A stretch of DNA of 31,608 nt from assembly GCA_910586905.1 (NCBI GenBank), contig CAJUIV010000018.1:1-31608 (forward strand), written 5' to 3'. The position numbers and the translations under genes are program-made. Below, in pieces: positions 23,841 to 31,555 of this stretch. The notes under the pieces were generated by a model. That model searched no databases and was not told where the DNA came from. It saw nothing but the letters and a program-made list of their open reading frames with translations. The first letter of the stretch is position 1; every line of letters starts with the position of its first letter. Source of the stretch: an uncultured Christensenellaceae bacterium. Lineage in GTDB: Bacteria > Bacillota > Clostridia > Christensenellales > CAG-314.

Positions 23841-23860
23841 CGGCGACGTAAAAATCGCCG
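23841..23860 (+). other. Hairpin immediately upstream of ntpK
   Basis: Perfect stem CGGCGA (23841-23846) / TCGCCG (23855-23860), 8-nt A-rich loop, 45 nt before the ntpK ATG. There is no T-run, so it is not a good terminator. It may be a 5' stabiliser or processing site that raises expression of the ring subunit; inference. Confidence 0.5.
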
Positions 23861-23905
23861 TGTAAATAAAAGATAAAAATACTCTAAACAAAAAGGAGAA
23901 ATAAA

Positions 23906-24460
23906 ATGACAGGTTTGATTATCGGTATTATGGGATTGGCTCTTACCGCGCTTGTATGCGGTATCGGTTCGGGATTGGGACTCCGCGCCACGGGTAAAGC
24001 ATCCGCAGGCGTTTTGGCGGAAGACCCGTCCAAGTTTTCCAAGGTAATTGTGCTTTCGCTGCTTCCCGCAACGCAAGGTATTTACGGTTTCGTTATCGCA
24101 ATTTTGGGTGCGACTTATTTGCCAACAATCGGCAACATTAACAACGCGCAATTAGCAATAGCTCCGACAGCGGCGCAAATTACGGCGCAGGGCTGGGGCG
24201 TTTTCTGGGCGTGCGTACCTATGATGCTCGGCGGCGCTATTTCCGCTTATTTACAGGGTAAAACTGCCGCTTCTACAATTATAGCCGTAGGAAAAAAAGG
24301 CGAAATCGCCTCCAAGTCGCTCATCTTCCCCGCAATGATAGAATTCTATGCGTTGTTGGGATTGGTCGTATCGATTCTTATGTTCCAAAATTTGGGTATA
24401 GCCAATATCGGACAGTTTATCGCCGATCCAGTAGCGGCTCCCGCGGCTCTTGCGTTTTAG
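23906..24460 (+). CDS. ntpK: V-type ATPase rotor-ring subunit K, predicted Na+ form
   Basis: 184 residues, four transmembrane helices arranged as two homologous hairpins (the 16-kDa duplicated proteolipid). The first hairpin has LLPATQGIYGF (L53, T56, Q57) where the glutamate is absent. The second has YLQGK (Q117) and FPAMIEFYALLG with the ion-carrying E146. In E. hirae NtpK the Na+ is held by L61, T64, Q65, Q110 and E139; all five have counterparts here. Helix contacts GSGLGLRATG and PSKFSK are typical. A strong AAAAGGAG site gives a high translation potential, as needed for a multi-copy ring. The predicted loop between helices 2 and 3 (about 72-95) is somewhat long. Confidence 0.96.
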   Translation: MTGLIIGIMGLALTALVCGIGSGLGLRATGKASAGVLAEDPSKFSKVIVLSLLPATQGIYGFVIAILGATYLPTIGNINNAQLAIAPTAAQITAQGWGVFWACVPMMLGGAISAYLQGKTAASTIIAVGKKGEIASKSLIFPAMIEFYALLGLVVSILMFQNLGIANIGQFIADPVAAPAALAF

Positions 24461-24478
24461 TCGTAAACAGAGGATACA

Positions 24479-25051
24479 ATGAACGGTAAAGAAAACATAA
24501 TCGGTAAAATTTTGGCGGATGCAGATGAAAAGTGCCGTCAAATACTGAATAACGCGCAAGCCGCGGCACAACAAGCTCGGGAGGCTGCGAACGAGGCTAT
24601 CGAAAACGAAAGGAAAGCTTTAAACGAGCGTATCGAAGCTTTGTCGGGCGAACGCGTAAAAAACCGTCTTGCCACAGCCGAACTCGACGCGCGTAAGTAC
24701 AAATTGAACGCCAAACAAAAATTGATTGCGGAGTGTTACGATAAAGCTTACGCCGAGTTGAAATCTATGTCGGCAAGTCAAAAAACGGTTTTTATCAAAA
24801 ATTTGATAGATAAATACGCCGAACAAGGTGAAACCGTTTACGTCGCTGCGGCGGATAAAGAAATCGTAACGCAAAAGTTTTTGGACGGTTTCAACAAGAA
24901 TTTGAAGCTCGCTTCCAAATATTCGAGTGCCGACGGCGGACTTGTTTTGGAAGGTAAAGGTTACGAAAAAGACCTGACTTTAACGCGCGTGGTAGCTTAT
25001 CTTCGCGAACAAACGGAAGGTAAAGTGGCTTCGGCGCTGTTTGGAGAGTAA
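24479..25051 (+). CDS. ntpE: V-type ATPase subunit E (peripheral stalk)
   Basis: 190 residues. The N-terminal two-thirds is a coiled coil (ADADEKCRQILNNAQAAAQQ) that pairs with NtpF. The C-terminal third (about 120-190) is the globular head that contacts subunit B (GGLVLEGKGYEKDLTLTRVV and LREQTEGKVASALFG). It begins 18 nt after ntpK with CAGAGGATAC as a weak site. The ending VASALFGE is the family ending. Order and size fit; sequence similarity is typical of the poorly conserved family. Confidence 0.93.
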   Translation: MNGKENIIGKILADADEKCRQILNNAQAAAQQAREAANEAIENERKALNERIEALSGERVKNRLATAELDARKYKLNAKQKLIAECYDKAYAELKSMSASQKTVFIKNLIDKYAEQGETVYVAAADKEIVTQKFLDGFNKNLKLASKYSSADGGLVLEGKGYEKDLTLTRVVAYLREQTEGKVASALFGE

Positions 25052-25052
25052 A

Positions 25053-26015
25053 ATGAACGACAACCAACTTTACGCAAACGGCCGCGTTGCGGTTCTTTCG
25101 TCTAAGCTGTTTTCGCAAGACAAATTTTTGCGTTTGTCCGATTGCAATACCGTAGCCGAAGCGTTAAAATTGCTTGCCGAAAACGGTTACGCAAACGCTA
25201 TTACGGCGGAATCCGACGATTACGAAACCGTTTTACGCGACGAGTTAGACGCGGCGCTCGCTCTTTTAAAGGAATTGTGCTACGACGTCAACGCATTGAA
25301 TTTCGTTTTGTCAAAATACGACTATTTAAACGCCAAGGCGCTAATGAAGTGCAAATATATGCGTGTTGACGGCATAAGTTATTGCTACGGCGAAGCAAGC
25401 GTTGCTCCACAAGACATGCAGCGCGCAATAGTATCGGACGACTATTCGGATTTTACGAAAAATATGGCGGAGGCCTGCGACGCAATCGACAGCGTTTACG
25501 CCGAAGGAAAACGCAGTCCGCAAATAATAGACGTTTATTTGGATAGAGCAATGTACGCCGACCTACGCGTTTACGCTAAAAAATCTAGTTTGAAAGCTTT
25601 AAAAGATATGTACGCTTTCGACGTAGACACGACGAATTTAACGTTGCTGTACCGAGTAAAAAAAGCGAATTTAAGCGCGGAAGTTTTTGCCGATTCGATT
25701 TTGGAAGGCGGAGAAATTTCCCGCGAAACGCTTTTAAAACTGTGGGATAACGAACAGTACTGTGTGGATTTACCATCCCGTTACAAGTCGTTTTTCGAAC
25801 TTTGCAAAGCGGATAACGCCGATTTGTCGCGCGCTGAAGAAGAACGTAAAGCAGAGACGTTTAAATTTATAACCGATAACGCGGACTTGTTGAGCGTACA
25901 GCCAGTATTGGAGTATTTTTATAAAAAAGTAAACGAAATCGAAAAAGTCAGGCGGTTGCTTATCGGCGTAAAAAACGGCGCCGATAAAGATAGTTTAAAG
26001 GATATCTTAAAGTAA
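25053..26015 (+). CDS. ntpC: V-type ATPase subunit C (socket for the K ring, d-subunit)
   Basis: 320 residues, soluble, all helical. It is the funnel-shaped adaptor between the central axle (D/F) and the K ring. The N-terminus YANGRVAVLSSKLFSQDKFLRL and the segments LNFVLSKYDYLNAKALMKC and LDRAMYADLRVYAKKS are family features; three similar helical units are expected. The ATG at 25053 is used rather than an upstream TTG (25041) because GGAGAG lies just before it and only one base separates it from the ntpE stop. The stop overlaps the next ATG by one base (TAATG). Confidence 0.94.
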   Translation: MNDNQLYANGRVAVLSSKLFSQDKFLRLSDCNTVAEALKLLAENGYANAITAESDDYETVLRDELDAALALLKELCYDVNALNFVLSKYDYLNAKALMKCKYMRVDGISYCYGEASVAPQDMQRAIVSDDYSDFTKNMAEACDAIDSVYAEGKRSPQIIDVYLDRAMYADLRVYAKKSSLKALKDMYAFDVDTTNLTLLYRVKKANLSAEVFADSILEGGEISRETLLKLWDNEQYCVDLPSRYKSFFELCKADNADLSRAEEERKAETFKFITDNADLLSVQPVLEYFYKKVNEIEKVRRLLIGVKNGADKDSLKDILK

Positions 26016-26335
26016 TGTATAACAAAATTGCCGTAATCGGAGATAAAGACAGCGTGCTTGCTTTTAAGTCGGTAGGAGTCGAAGTATTTGACGCTACTAC
26101 CGCCGAGCAGACTCAAAGTCTTATAAAAAAGCTTTCGCAGTCTAATTACGCCGTCTTATTCGTGGCGGAGAATCTTGCCGAGCAAATTCCCGATGTATTA
26201 CAAAAAGCCAAAACTCAAACTTTTCCCGCGGTGGTTCCCATTCCGACGACTGCGGTGTCAAGCGGTTTCGGTATGCAGGGAATAAAAAGCGACGTGGAAA
26301 AGGCGATAGGGGTAGATATTATTTTTAACAAATAG
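26015..26335 (+). CDS. ntpG: V-type ATPase subunit F (central-stalk component, NtpG)
   Basis: 106 residues, alpha/beta Rossmann-like. The N-terminus KIAVIGDKDSVLAFKSVGV is the family signature. The C-terminal helix DVEKAIGVDII binds subunit D. It is translationally coupled to ntpC. Unlike its upstream neighbours it is followed by about 420 nt of non-coding DNA before ntpA. Confidence 0.94.
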   Translation: MYNKIAVIGDKDSVLAFKSVGVEVFDATTAEQTQSLIKKLSQSNYAVLFVAENLAEQIPDVLQKAKTQTFPAVVPIPTTAVSSGFGMQGIKSDVEKAIGVDIIFNK

Positions 26336-26758
26336 TTTTACGGCAAATTATCGCCGCAATACTTCGTTTCGCTTACGTTTTCGCCAAGTCGTGTATGTAT
26401 TGTATACTCCTGTTTCGAAAGCCGCGCCTGTCTTATCTTGCCGGTTTCTTTGCCGTAAAAGTATCGAGTTTCGTTTTGATTACCTCGTGCTTTCACCGTC
26501 AAAACGGTAAGCCGAAGCGGCGGAACAATATAAAATATCGTTTTCGGCAAATTTACGCATCGATAACGATACAGAACAAAAAGTTTGTTTCTTGCCAATT
26601 TTTTGCCGTAAAATTTAACTTACGGCAGTCGGTATGCGAAGTAAATTGCCGAATATAAATTTTTAAGAGCATATAAAACCGGTTTGTTGAAGCCGCTCAA
26701 GTGCTGCGGACAGACGAACCGAATATAACATAAATACCTACATTAAGGAGTTAATGTA
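26336..26758. repeat. Non-coding insertion-like stretch between ntpG and ntpA with inverted repeats
   Basis: TTTTACGGCAAA (26336-26347) recurs as its exact reverse complement TTTGCCGTAAAA at 26449-26460 and again at 26602-26613. The first pair bounds a 125-bp unit. With flanks (TAGTTTTACGG left, CCGTAAAAGTA right) the inverted match extends to 14 of 15, starting at TA on both sides, like a miniature inverted-repeat element. Open frames of 86-87 codons on either strand have no ribosome-binding site and no recognisable homology. The right part (26660-26758) is leader for ntpA, ending in TAAGGAG. No good promoter was found, so ntpA may rely on readthrough. Confidence 0.6.
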
Positions 26759-28516
26759 ATGAACGGAAAAATAATCAAAGTCAGCGGACCGCTTATCGTT
26801 GCGGAAAATTTAGCGGACGTCGAGATGTACGACGTAGTAAAAGTGTCGGATGCAAAGCTTATCGGCGAAGTCATCGAACTTCGCGGAGATAAAGCCAGCA
26901 TACAAGTCTACGAGGAAACGAGCGGACTTAAAATAGGCGACGAAGTAGCGTCTACAGGCGCGCCTTTGTCCGTCGAACTCGGTCCGGGGCTTATCGAAAG
27001 TATATTCGACGGTATACAGCGTCCTTTAAACGTTTTGATGGAAAAGTCAGGCAATCGTATCGGACGCGGTATCGAAGTAAATTCGCTAGACCGAGACAAA
27101 AAATGGCGCTTCGTCCCTGCCGTTAAAGTAGGCGACAAAGTTTCCGCCGGCGACGTTTTGGGTGCCGTGCAGGAAACGAAAGTAGTGCTGCACAAAATAT
27201 TGGTGCCTTTCGGCGTCGGCGGCGAAGTAAAATCGATCGCTTCCGAGGGCGAATATACGATAGCCGAAACGATAGCTACGGTAGGGCAAACCAAACTTAC
27301 AATGATGCAAAAATGGCCCGTCCGTAAAGGCCGTCCGTACAAGCAAAAGCTATCGCCCGATTTACCTATGGTAACGGGACAGCGCGTTATCGATACGCTG
27401 TTCCCGCTTGCAAAAGGCGGCGTTGCGGCAGTTCCCGGACCTTTCGGCAGCGGCAAAACTATCGTTCAGCACCAACTTGCAAAGTGGGCGGACGCAGATA
27501 TTATAGTTTACATCGGATGCGGCGAACGCGGAAACGAAATGACTGACGTTCTGCACGAATTTCCCGAACTTAAGGACCCGCGCACGGGCGAGCCTCTTAT
27601 GAAACGGACGGTTTTGATAGCTAACACAAGCGATATGCCCGTTGCCGCGCGCGAGGCCAGCATTTATACTGGTATAACCATAGCGGAATATTTCCGCGAT
27701 ATGGGTTATACGGTTGCAATTATGGCGGACAGTACGTCGCGTTGGGCGGAAGCTCTGCGCGAAATGAGCGGACGTCTCGAAGAAATGCCCGGCGAGGAAG
27801 GATATCCCGCGTACCTTTCCAGCCGTCTGGCAGAGTTTTACGAACGCGCGGGTATAGTCAAAGTTTTGGGTAACTCCGATACGACGGGCGCGGTATCGGC
27901 TATCGGCGCTGTGTCCCCTCCGGGAGGAGATTTGTCCGAACCTGTTTCGCAGGCTACTTTACGTATAGTAAAAGTATTTTGGGGACTTTCTGCAAGTTTG
28001 GCTTATAAGCGTCATTTCCCAGCAATCGATTGGCTTACGAGCTATTCGCTGTACGACGATAAATTGGAAGATTGGTATCAAGATAACGTGTCGGAAGACT
28101 TTAACGCTTTAAAGGCGGAATTGAGATTCGTCTTGCAGGAAGAAAGTCAGCTTAACGAAATAGTGCGTTTGGTAGGTATGGACGCTTTGGGCGCAAAGGA
28201 CAGACTTACTATGGAAACCGCAAAATCTATCCGCGAAGATTATCTGCACCAAAACGCTTTCCACGAGGTAGACACTTTTACGTCGCTTAACAAGCAGTAC
28301 AAAATGATGCGTCTTATTTTAGGTTTTTATCACGCGGCGAACGATACTCTCGCTCACGGCGTGGAACTTAAAGATATTTTAGAGCTGCCCGTTCGCGAGC
28401 AGATAGGACGTTCCAAATATATAGAGGAAGCGGCTATAGACAGGTTCGACGAAATCGAACGCAATATCAAAAAGGAACTTACGGCTCTTGTAAATAGGGG
28501 AGAGGCAAATGTTTAA
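26759..28516 (+). CDS. ntpA: V-type ATPase catalytic subunit A
   Basis: 585 residues. The catalytic nucleotide-binding subunit of the A3B3 head. It has an N-terminal beta barrel, the A-specific bulge domain (about 115-190, KWRFVPAVKVGDKVSAGDVLG onward), and the Walker A GPFGSGKT at 227-234 with K233. The GCGERGNEM arm contains the catalytic glutamate, followed by MADSTSRWAEALREMSGRLEEMPGEEGYPAYLSSRLAEFYERAG and SPPGGDLSEPV. TAAGGAG 8 nt upstream supports the start. It overlaps ntpB by 8 nt. In other organisms it runs as an ATP hydrolase pump or synthase; the direction here is unknown. Confidence 0.98.
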   Translation: MNGKIIKVSGPLIVAENLADVEMYDVVKVSDAKLIGEVIELRGDKASIQVYEETSGLKIGDEVASTGAPLSVELGPGLIESIFDGIQRPLNVLMEKSGNRIGRGIEVNSLDRDKKWRFVPAVKVGDKVSAGDVLGAVQETKVVLHKILVPFGVGGEVKSIASEGEYTIAETIATVGQTKLTMMQKWPVRKGRPYKQKLSPDLPMVTGQRVIDTLFPLAKGGVAAVPGPFGSGKTIVQHQLAKWADADIIVYIGCGERGNEMTDVLHEFPELKDPRTGEPLMKRTVLIANTSDMPVAAREASIYTGITIAEYFRDMGYTVAIMADSTSRWAEALREMSGRLEEMPGEEGYPAYLSSRLAEFYERAGIVKVLGNSDTTGAVSAIGAVSPPGGDLSEPVSQATLRIVKVFWGLSASLAYKRHFPAIDWLTSYSLYDDKLEDWYQDNVSEDFNALKAELRFVLQEESQLNEIVRLVGMDALGAKDRLTMETAKSIREDYLHQNAFHEVDTFTSLNKQYKMMRLILGFYHAANDTLAHGVELKDILELPVREQIGRSKYIEEAAIDRFDEIERNIKKELTALVNRGEANV

Positions 28517-29891
28517 AGAATACAAAACAATACGCGAAGTAGTAGGTCCGCTTATGCTTGTAGACAAGGTCGAAGGCGTAAGCTACAACGAACTTGTCGA
28601 AATCAGACAGGAAAACGGCGAAATACGCAAAGGCAAAGTATTGGAAGTAAACGGCGACAGAGCGCTGGTGCAGCTTTTCGAAGGCTCGCAGGGACTCAAA
28701 ATTTCTACCGCAAAAGCACGGTTTTTGGGAAGAAGTTTGGAACTCGCCGTATCGGAGGATATGCTTGGACGCGTGTTTAACGGTATGGGAGAACCAATCG
28801 ACGGCGGAGCTCCGATAATAGCCGATATGCGTTTGGATATCAACGGACAGCCAATAAACCCCTACGCGAGAGATTACCCCAACGAGTTTATACAAACCGG
28901 AGTTTCCGCAATCGACGGACTAAATACGCTTGTACGCGGACAGAAACTCCCCGTATTCTCTGCAAGCGGACTTCCTCACGCTCAGCTTGCGGCGCAAATC
29001 GCCCGTCAGGCAAGGGTGCTTGGCGACGACGAAAAATTTGCCGTAGTTTTCGGCGCGATGGGTATAACCTACGAAGAAGCAGATTACTTTATCAAAGATT
29101 TCAACAAAACGGGCGCAATAGAACGTACCGTAATGTTTATGAATCTTGCAAACGACCCCGCAATCGAACGTATTTCAACTCCGCGTATGGCGTTGACGGC
29201 TGCGGAATATCTGGCGTTCGAAAAAGGTATGCAAGTGCTTGTTATTTTGACTGATATAACAAACTACGCCGAGGCTCTGCGCGAAACGTCTGCGGCGCGT
29301 AAAGAAGTCCCCGGCCGTCGCGGTTACCCCGGATATATGTATACCGACCTGGCTCAAATTTACGAGCGCGCTGGACGTATTCACGGTTCAAAAGGCAGTA
29401 TAACGCAAATACCCATTTTGTCTATGCCGGAGGACGACAAAACGCACCCCATACCCGACCTTACGGGTTACATTACGGAAGGGCAAATTATTTTGTCGCG
29501 CGACCTGTATAAGCGCGGTTACAATCCGCCTATCGACGTGCTGCCCAGTCTTTCCCGTCTGAAAGATAAAGGTATAGGTAAAGGAAAAACGCGCGAAGAC
29601 CACGCAAGCACGATGAACCAGTTGTTTTCGGCGTACGCGCAAGGTAAGGAGGCAAAGGAACTTTCCGCAATTCTGGGCGAGGCGGCTTTGTCCGATATCG
29701 ACAAACTGTACGCTAAATTTGCCGTAGAGTTTGAAAAACAGTATATCGCCCAAGGCTTTAACGCCAACCGTACGATAGAAGAAACTTTAAATTTAGGCTG
29801 GAAACTTTTGGGAATTCTGCCTCGCAGTGAACTCAAACGAATCAGCGAAGAGTTGCTGGATAAAGACTATGTTCCGTACGACGGTGAATAA
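28509..29891 (+). CDS. ntpB: V-type ATPase regulatory subunit B
   Basis: 460 residues, the non-catalytic partner of NtpA. The Walker A lysine loop is absent and replaced by FSASGLPHAQLAAQIARQA, as in all B subunits. Conserved TDITNYAEALRETSAARKEVPGRRGYPGYMYTDL (quoted in parts: TDITNYAEALRE and VPGRRGYPGYMYTDLA) and SRLKDKGIGKGKTREDH are present. It starts within the end of ntpA after AGGGGAGAGG. About 325 nt of structured non-coding DNA separate it from ntpD. Confidence 0.98.
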   Translation: MFKEYKTIREVVGPLMLVDKVEGVSYNELVEIRQENGEIRKGKVLEVNGDRALVQLFEGSQGLKISTAKARFLGRSLELAVSEDMLGRVFNGMGEPIDGGAPIIADMRLDINGQPINPYARDYPNEFIQTGVSAIDGLNTLVRGQKLPVFSASGLPHAQLAAQIARQARVLGDDEKFAVVFGAMGITYEEADYFIKDFNKTGAIERTVMFMNLANDPAIERISTPRMALTAAEYLAFEKGMQVLVILTDITNYAEALRETSAARKEVPGRRGYPGYMYTDLAQIYERAGRIHGSKGSITQIPILSMPEDDKTHPIPDLTGYITEGQIILSRDLYKRGYNPPIDVLPSLSRLKDKGIGKGKTREDHASTMNQLFSAYAQGKEAKELSAILGEAALSDIDKLYAKFAVEFEKQYIAQGFNANRTIEETLNLGWKLLGILPRSELKRISEELLDKDYVPYDGE

Positions 29892-30215
29892 TCGGTGTAC
29901 AATATAGAACTTGTTATTGTAACGGAATAATTCCAATGATTTCCGCAAAGTTCGGGCGTGTACCTAATCTTTGCACCCTAGAGCGGGGGTTGCCGGGGAC
30001 GCTCTCGCCGGCTAAGTAAAAGCAAAACAGAGCTTTGCTTTCTTAGAGTCCGACTGCGACGGACAAAAATTTGACAGCGCCAAGCGCAGCGACCGCGTAA
30101 CCGTTTTTATTCGGGGGCGAGTACGTTTCACTTTTACGCCTATGAGCGTTAGCGAATAGAAGTTAAAAGCGAAATATACTAGTTACAGGCGCTTTTGGTC
30201 GGAGAAAAAATATCT
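29892..30215 (+). ncRNA. Strongly structured non-coding segment between ntpB and ntpD, with possible H-type pseudoknot
   Basis: Not matched to a known RNA family from memory. Hairpins seen in order: GCAAAG/CTTTGC (29945-29974); GAGCG/CGCTC (29981-29985, 30000-30004) interleaved with GCCGG/CCGGC (29992-29996, 30008-30012), the layout of an H-type pseudoknot; CTAAG plus AAAGCAAA with TTTGCTTT plus CTTAG (30012-30046); GTCCG/CGGAC (30048-30064); GCGC-CAA-GCGC near 30077-30087; and a long stem 30126-30174 with one mismatch and one bulge, topped by CTAT/ATAG. The stretch is visibly richer in G runs than ordinary spacers here. It could be an intercistronic regulator, an independent RNA, or a palindromic mobile repeat. 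CGGAGA before ntpD lies at its end. Confidence 0.5.
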
Positions 30216-30839
30216 ATGAGTATATTAAACGTTAATCCCACGCGTATGGAAATGAAACGCTTACAGCAGCGTTTAAAAACCGCATCGCGAGGACACAAAT
30301 TATTAAAAGACAAAACGGACGAGATGATTCGCCGTTTTATCGAGCTGGCAAGGGAAAACAAACGCCTGCGCGAGGAAACGGAGCGCGAACTCGGCGGAGC
30401 GCTTGCAAGTTTCGCCGCGGCTCGAGCCGTTACCGATTCGCGTGTGGTGGAGGAAGCTATTTTGATGCCGTCGCGCAAGGTTGAAATCGTCAGCGACAGC
30501 CGCAAGGTTATGGGTATCGACGTTCCGTCAATCGAAATCAAGGACGACGGCGGCGAACTTTATCCGTACAGCTTCCTTTCCGTTACCGAGCGTCTGGATA
30601 ATTCCGTACGCGGTTTAAATGCCGTTGTGGTAAAGCTCATCAAACTAGCCGAAACGGAAAAAGCGTGCAATATGCTCGCAGAGGAAATCGAAAAAAACAA
30701 ACGCCGCGTAAACGCGCTGGAAAATATAATGATTCCGCAGCTTACCGAAACCATCAAATATATCAAAATGAAACTAGACGAAAGCGAACGTTCCGCAACT
30801 GTCCGCCTTATGAAAGTAAAAGATATAATCAATTCCTGA
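30216..30839 (+). CDS. ntpD: V-type ATPase central-axle subunit D
   Basis: 207 residues. It forms the rotating coiled-coil axle with NtpG inside the A3B3 head. Family features are NPTRMEMKRLQQRLKTASRG at the start, KLLKDKTDEMIRRFIELA, and the C-terminal coiled coil KRRVNALENIMIPQLTETIK. The ATG at 30216 is preferred over a TTG at 30195: the family begins MSxxNVNPTRME, and GGAG lies 11 nt before it. It is the last ntp gene here; no ntpH or ntpJ follows. Confidence 0.96.
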   Translation: MSILNVNPTRMEMKRLQQRLKTASRGHKLLKDKTDEMIRRFIELARENKRLREETERELGGALASFAAARAVTDSRVVEEAILMPSRKVEIVSDSRKVMGIDVPSIEIKDDGGELYPYSFLSVTERLDNSVRGLNAVVVKLIKLAETEKACNMLAEEIEKNKRRVNALENIMIPQLTETIKYIKMKLDESERSATVRLMKVKDIINS

Positions 30840-30842
30840 ACG

Positions 30843-30880
30843 TACGGCGCAGACAAATTGTCCGCGCCGTATTTTATTTC
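30843..30880 (+). terminator. Terminator of the ntp operon
   Basis: TACGGCG (30843-30849) pairs with CGCCGTA (30865-30871), with an inner GAC/GTC pair, then TTTTATTTC. It lies between the convergent ntpD and the small minus-strand gene. Confidence 0.75.
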
Positions 30881-30996
30881 TGATATTTCGTTATCAATTC
30901 CAAAATTTCGGCAAACTCTTTTTTTTGCGATTCGGTAAGAGTCCTGTAAAATTCAATCAAAGCTGCTTCTATTGCCGAAAGCTTTCTTTTATCCAA
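30874..30996 (-). CDS. Small 40-residue helical protein, TTG start
   Basis: Read on the minus strand, AAGGAGG lies 8 nt before a TTG codon (30996-30994) that opens a 40-codon frame ending in TAA at 30874. The product starts (M)DKRKLSAIEAALIEFYR and continues TLTESQKKEFAEILELITKY; it is charged and amphipathic, compatible with one or two helices. The near-perfect ribosome-binding site and sensible codons argue for a real gene, although it is short and the start is non-ATG. Function unknown; not recognised. It is convergent with ntpD, with the terminator between them. Confidence 0.6.
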   Translation of the reverse strand: MDKRKLSAIEAALIEFYRTLTESQKKEFAEILELITKYQK

Positions 30997-31123
30997 AGTT
31001 TAATCCTCCTTGTATCTGTAAACCAATCGTCGTTTCAGACATAGCTGTTTTTTACGAAATTTTTTTGTTTTTGTTATTCCTATGGTTTAAATATCTTTAT
31101 TCTAACAGGTATTAAATAAAATC

Positions 31124-31152
31124 TTGACTTGCTAGCATTGCTAGCCTAAATT
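31124..31152 (+). promoter_or_regulatory. Promoter-like element with palindromic operator-like spacer
   Basis: TTGACT, 17 bp, TAAATT; the spacer contains GCTAGCATTGCTAGC, two copies of a 6-bp palindrome separated by three bases, well placed for a repressor. No gene is recognised downstream within the window. Confidence 0.4.
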
Positions 31153-31555
31153 TGTGCGAAAAACGCGCAGTGTCTACAAATGTCATTTTACAAATGAATT
31201 GCGTTATTTGATTTAAAATGGTTGACAAACAATCGTATAGGATATGTTAAATAAAATTTTAAACTGATGATAAATTTTGTTTTATATGTTATCAGTAAAA
31301 TTTAAAAAAATTTGAAAATAATATTTATACAGTTAAATGTGTGCGGTAGATATACGAATTATATATTAGCGACGACATTGTAGAAGTTTATAGGTTCATA
31401 TTTTGCTTTGTCATAACTGCAATGTATATTTCACGGTTCGTTGTCTTTTCACGGTGAAAACAATATCAATTTTAATGCACAATTTAACAAATTTGTTTGC
31501 CGTGCTAGACTTTATGCGTAAGCGAATATAAAGCGTGAAAAAAGCCGCCGCGATA

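Noticed and set aside
26338..26658. Open frames of 86 and 87 codons on opposite strands between ntpG and ntpA
   Set aside because: No ribosome-binding site and no recognisable product; inverted repeats account for the interval better. Not impossible, but unsupported.
29892..30215. tmRNA or another known structured RNA between ntpB and ntpD
   Set aside because: I found no tag-peptide frame, no tRNA-like end and no motif of riboswitches I know, so I left it unnamed.
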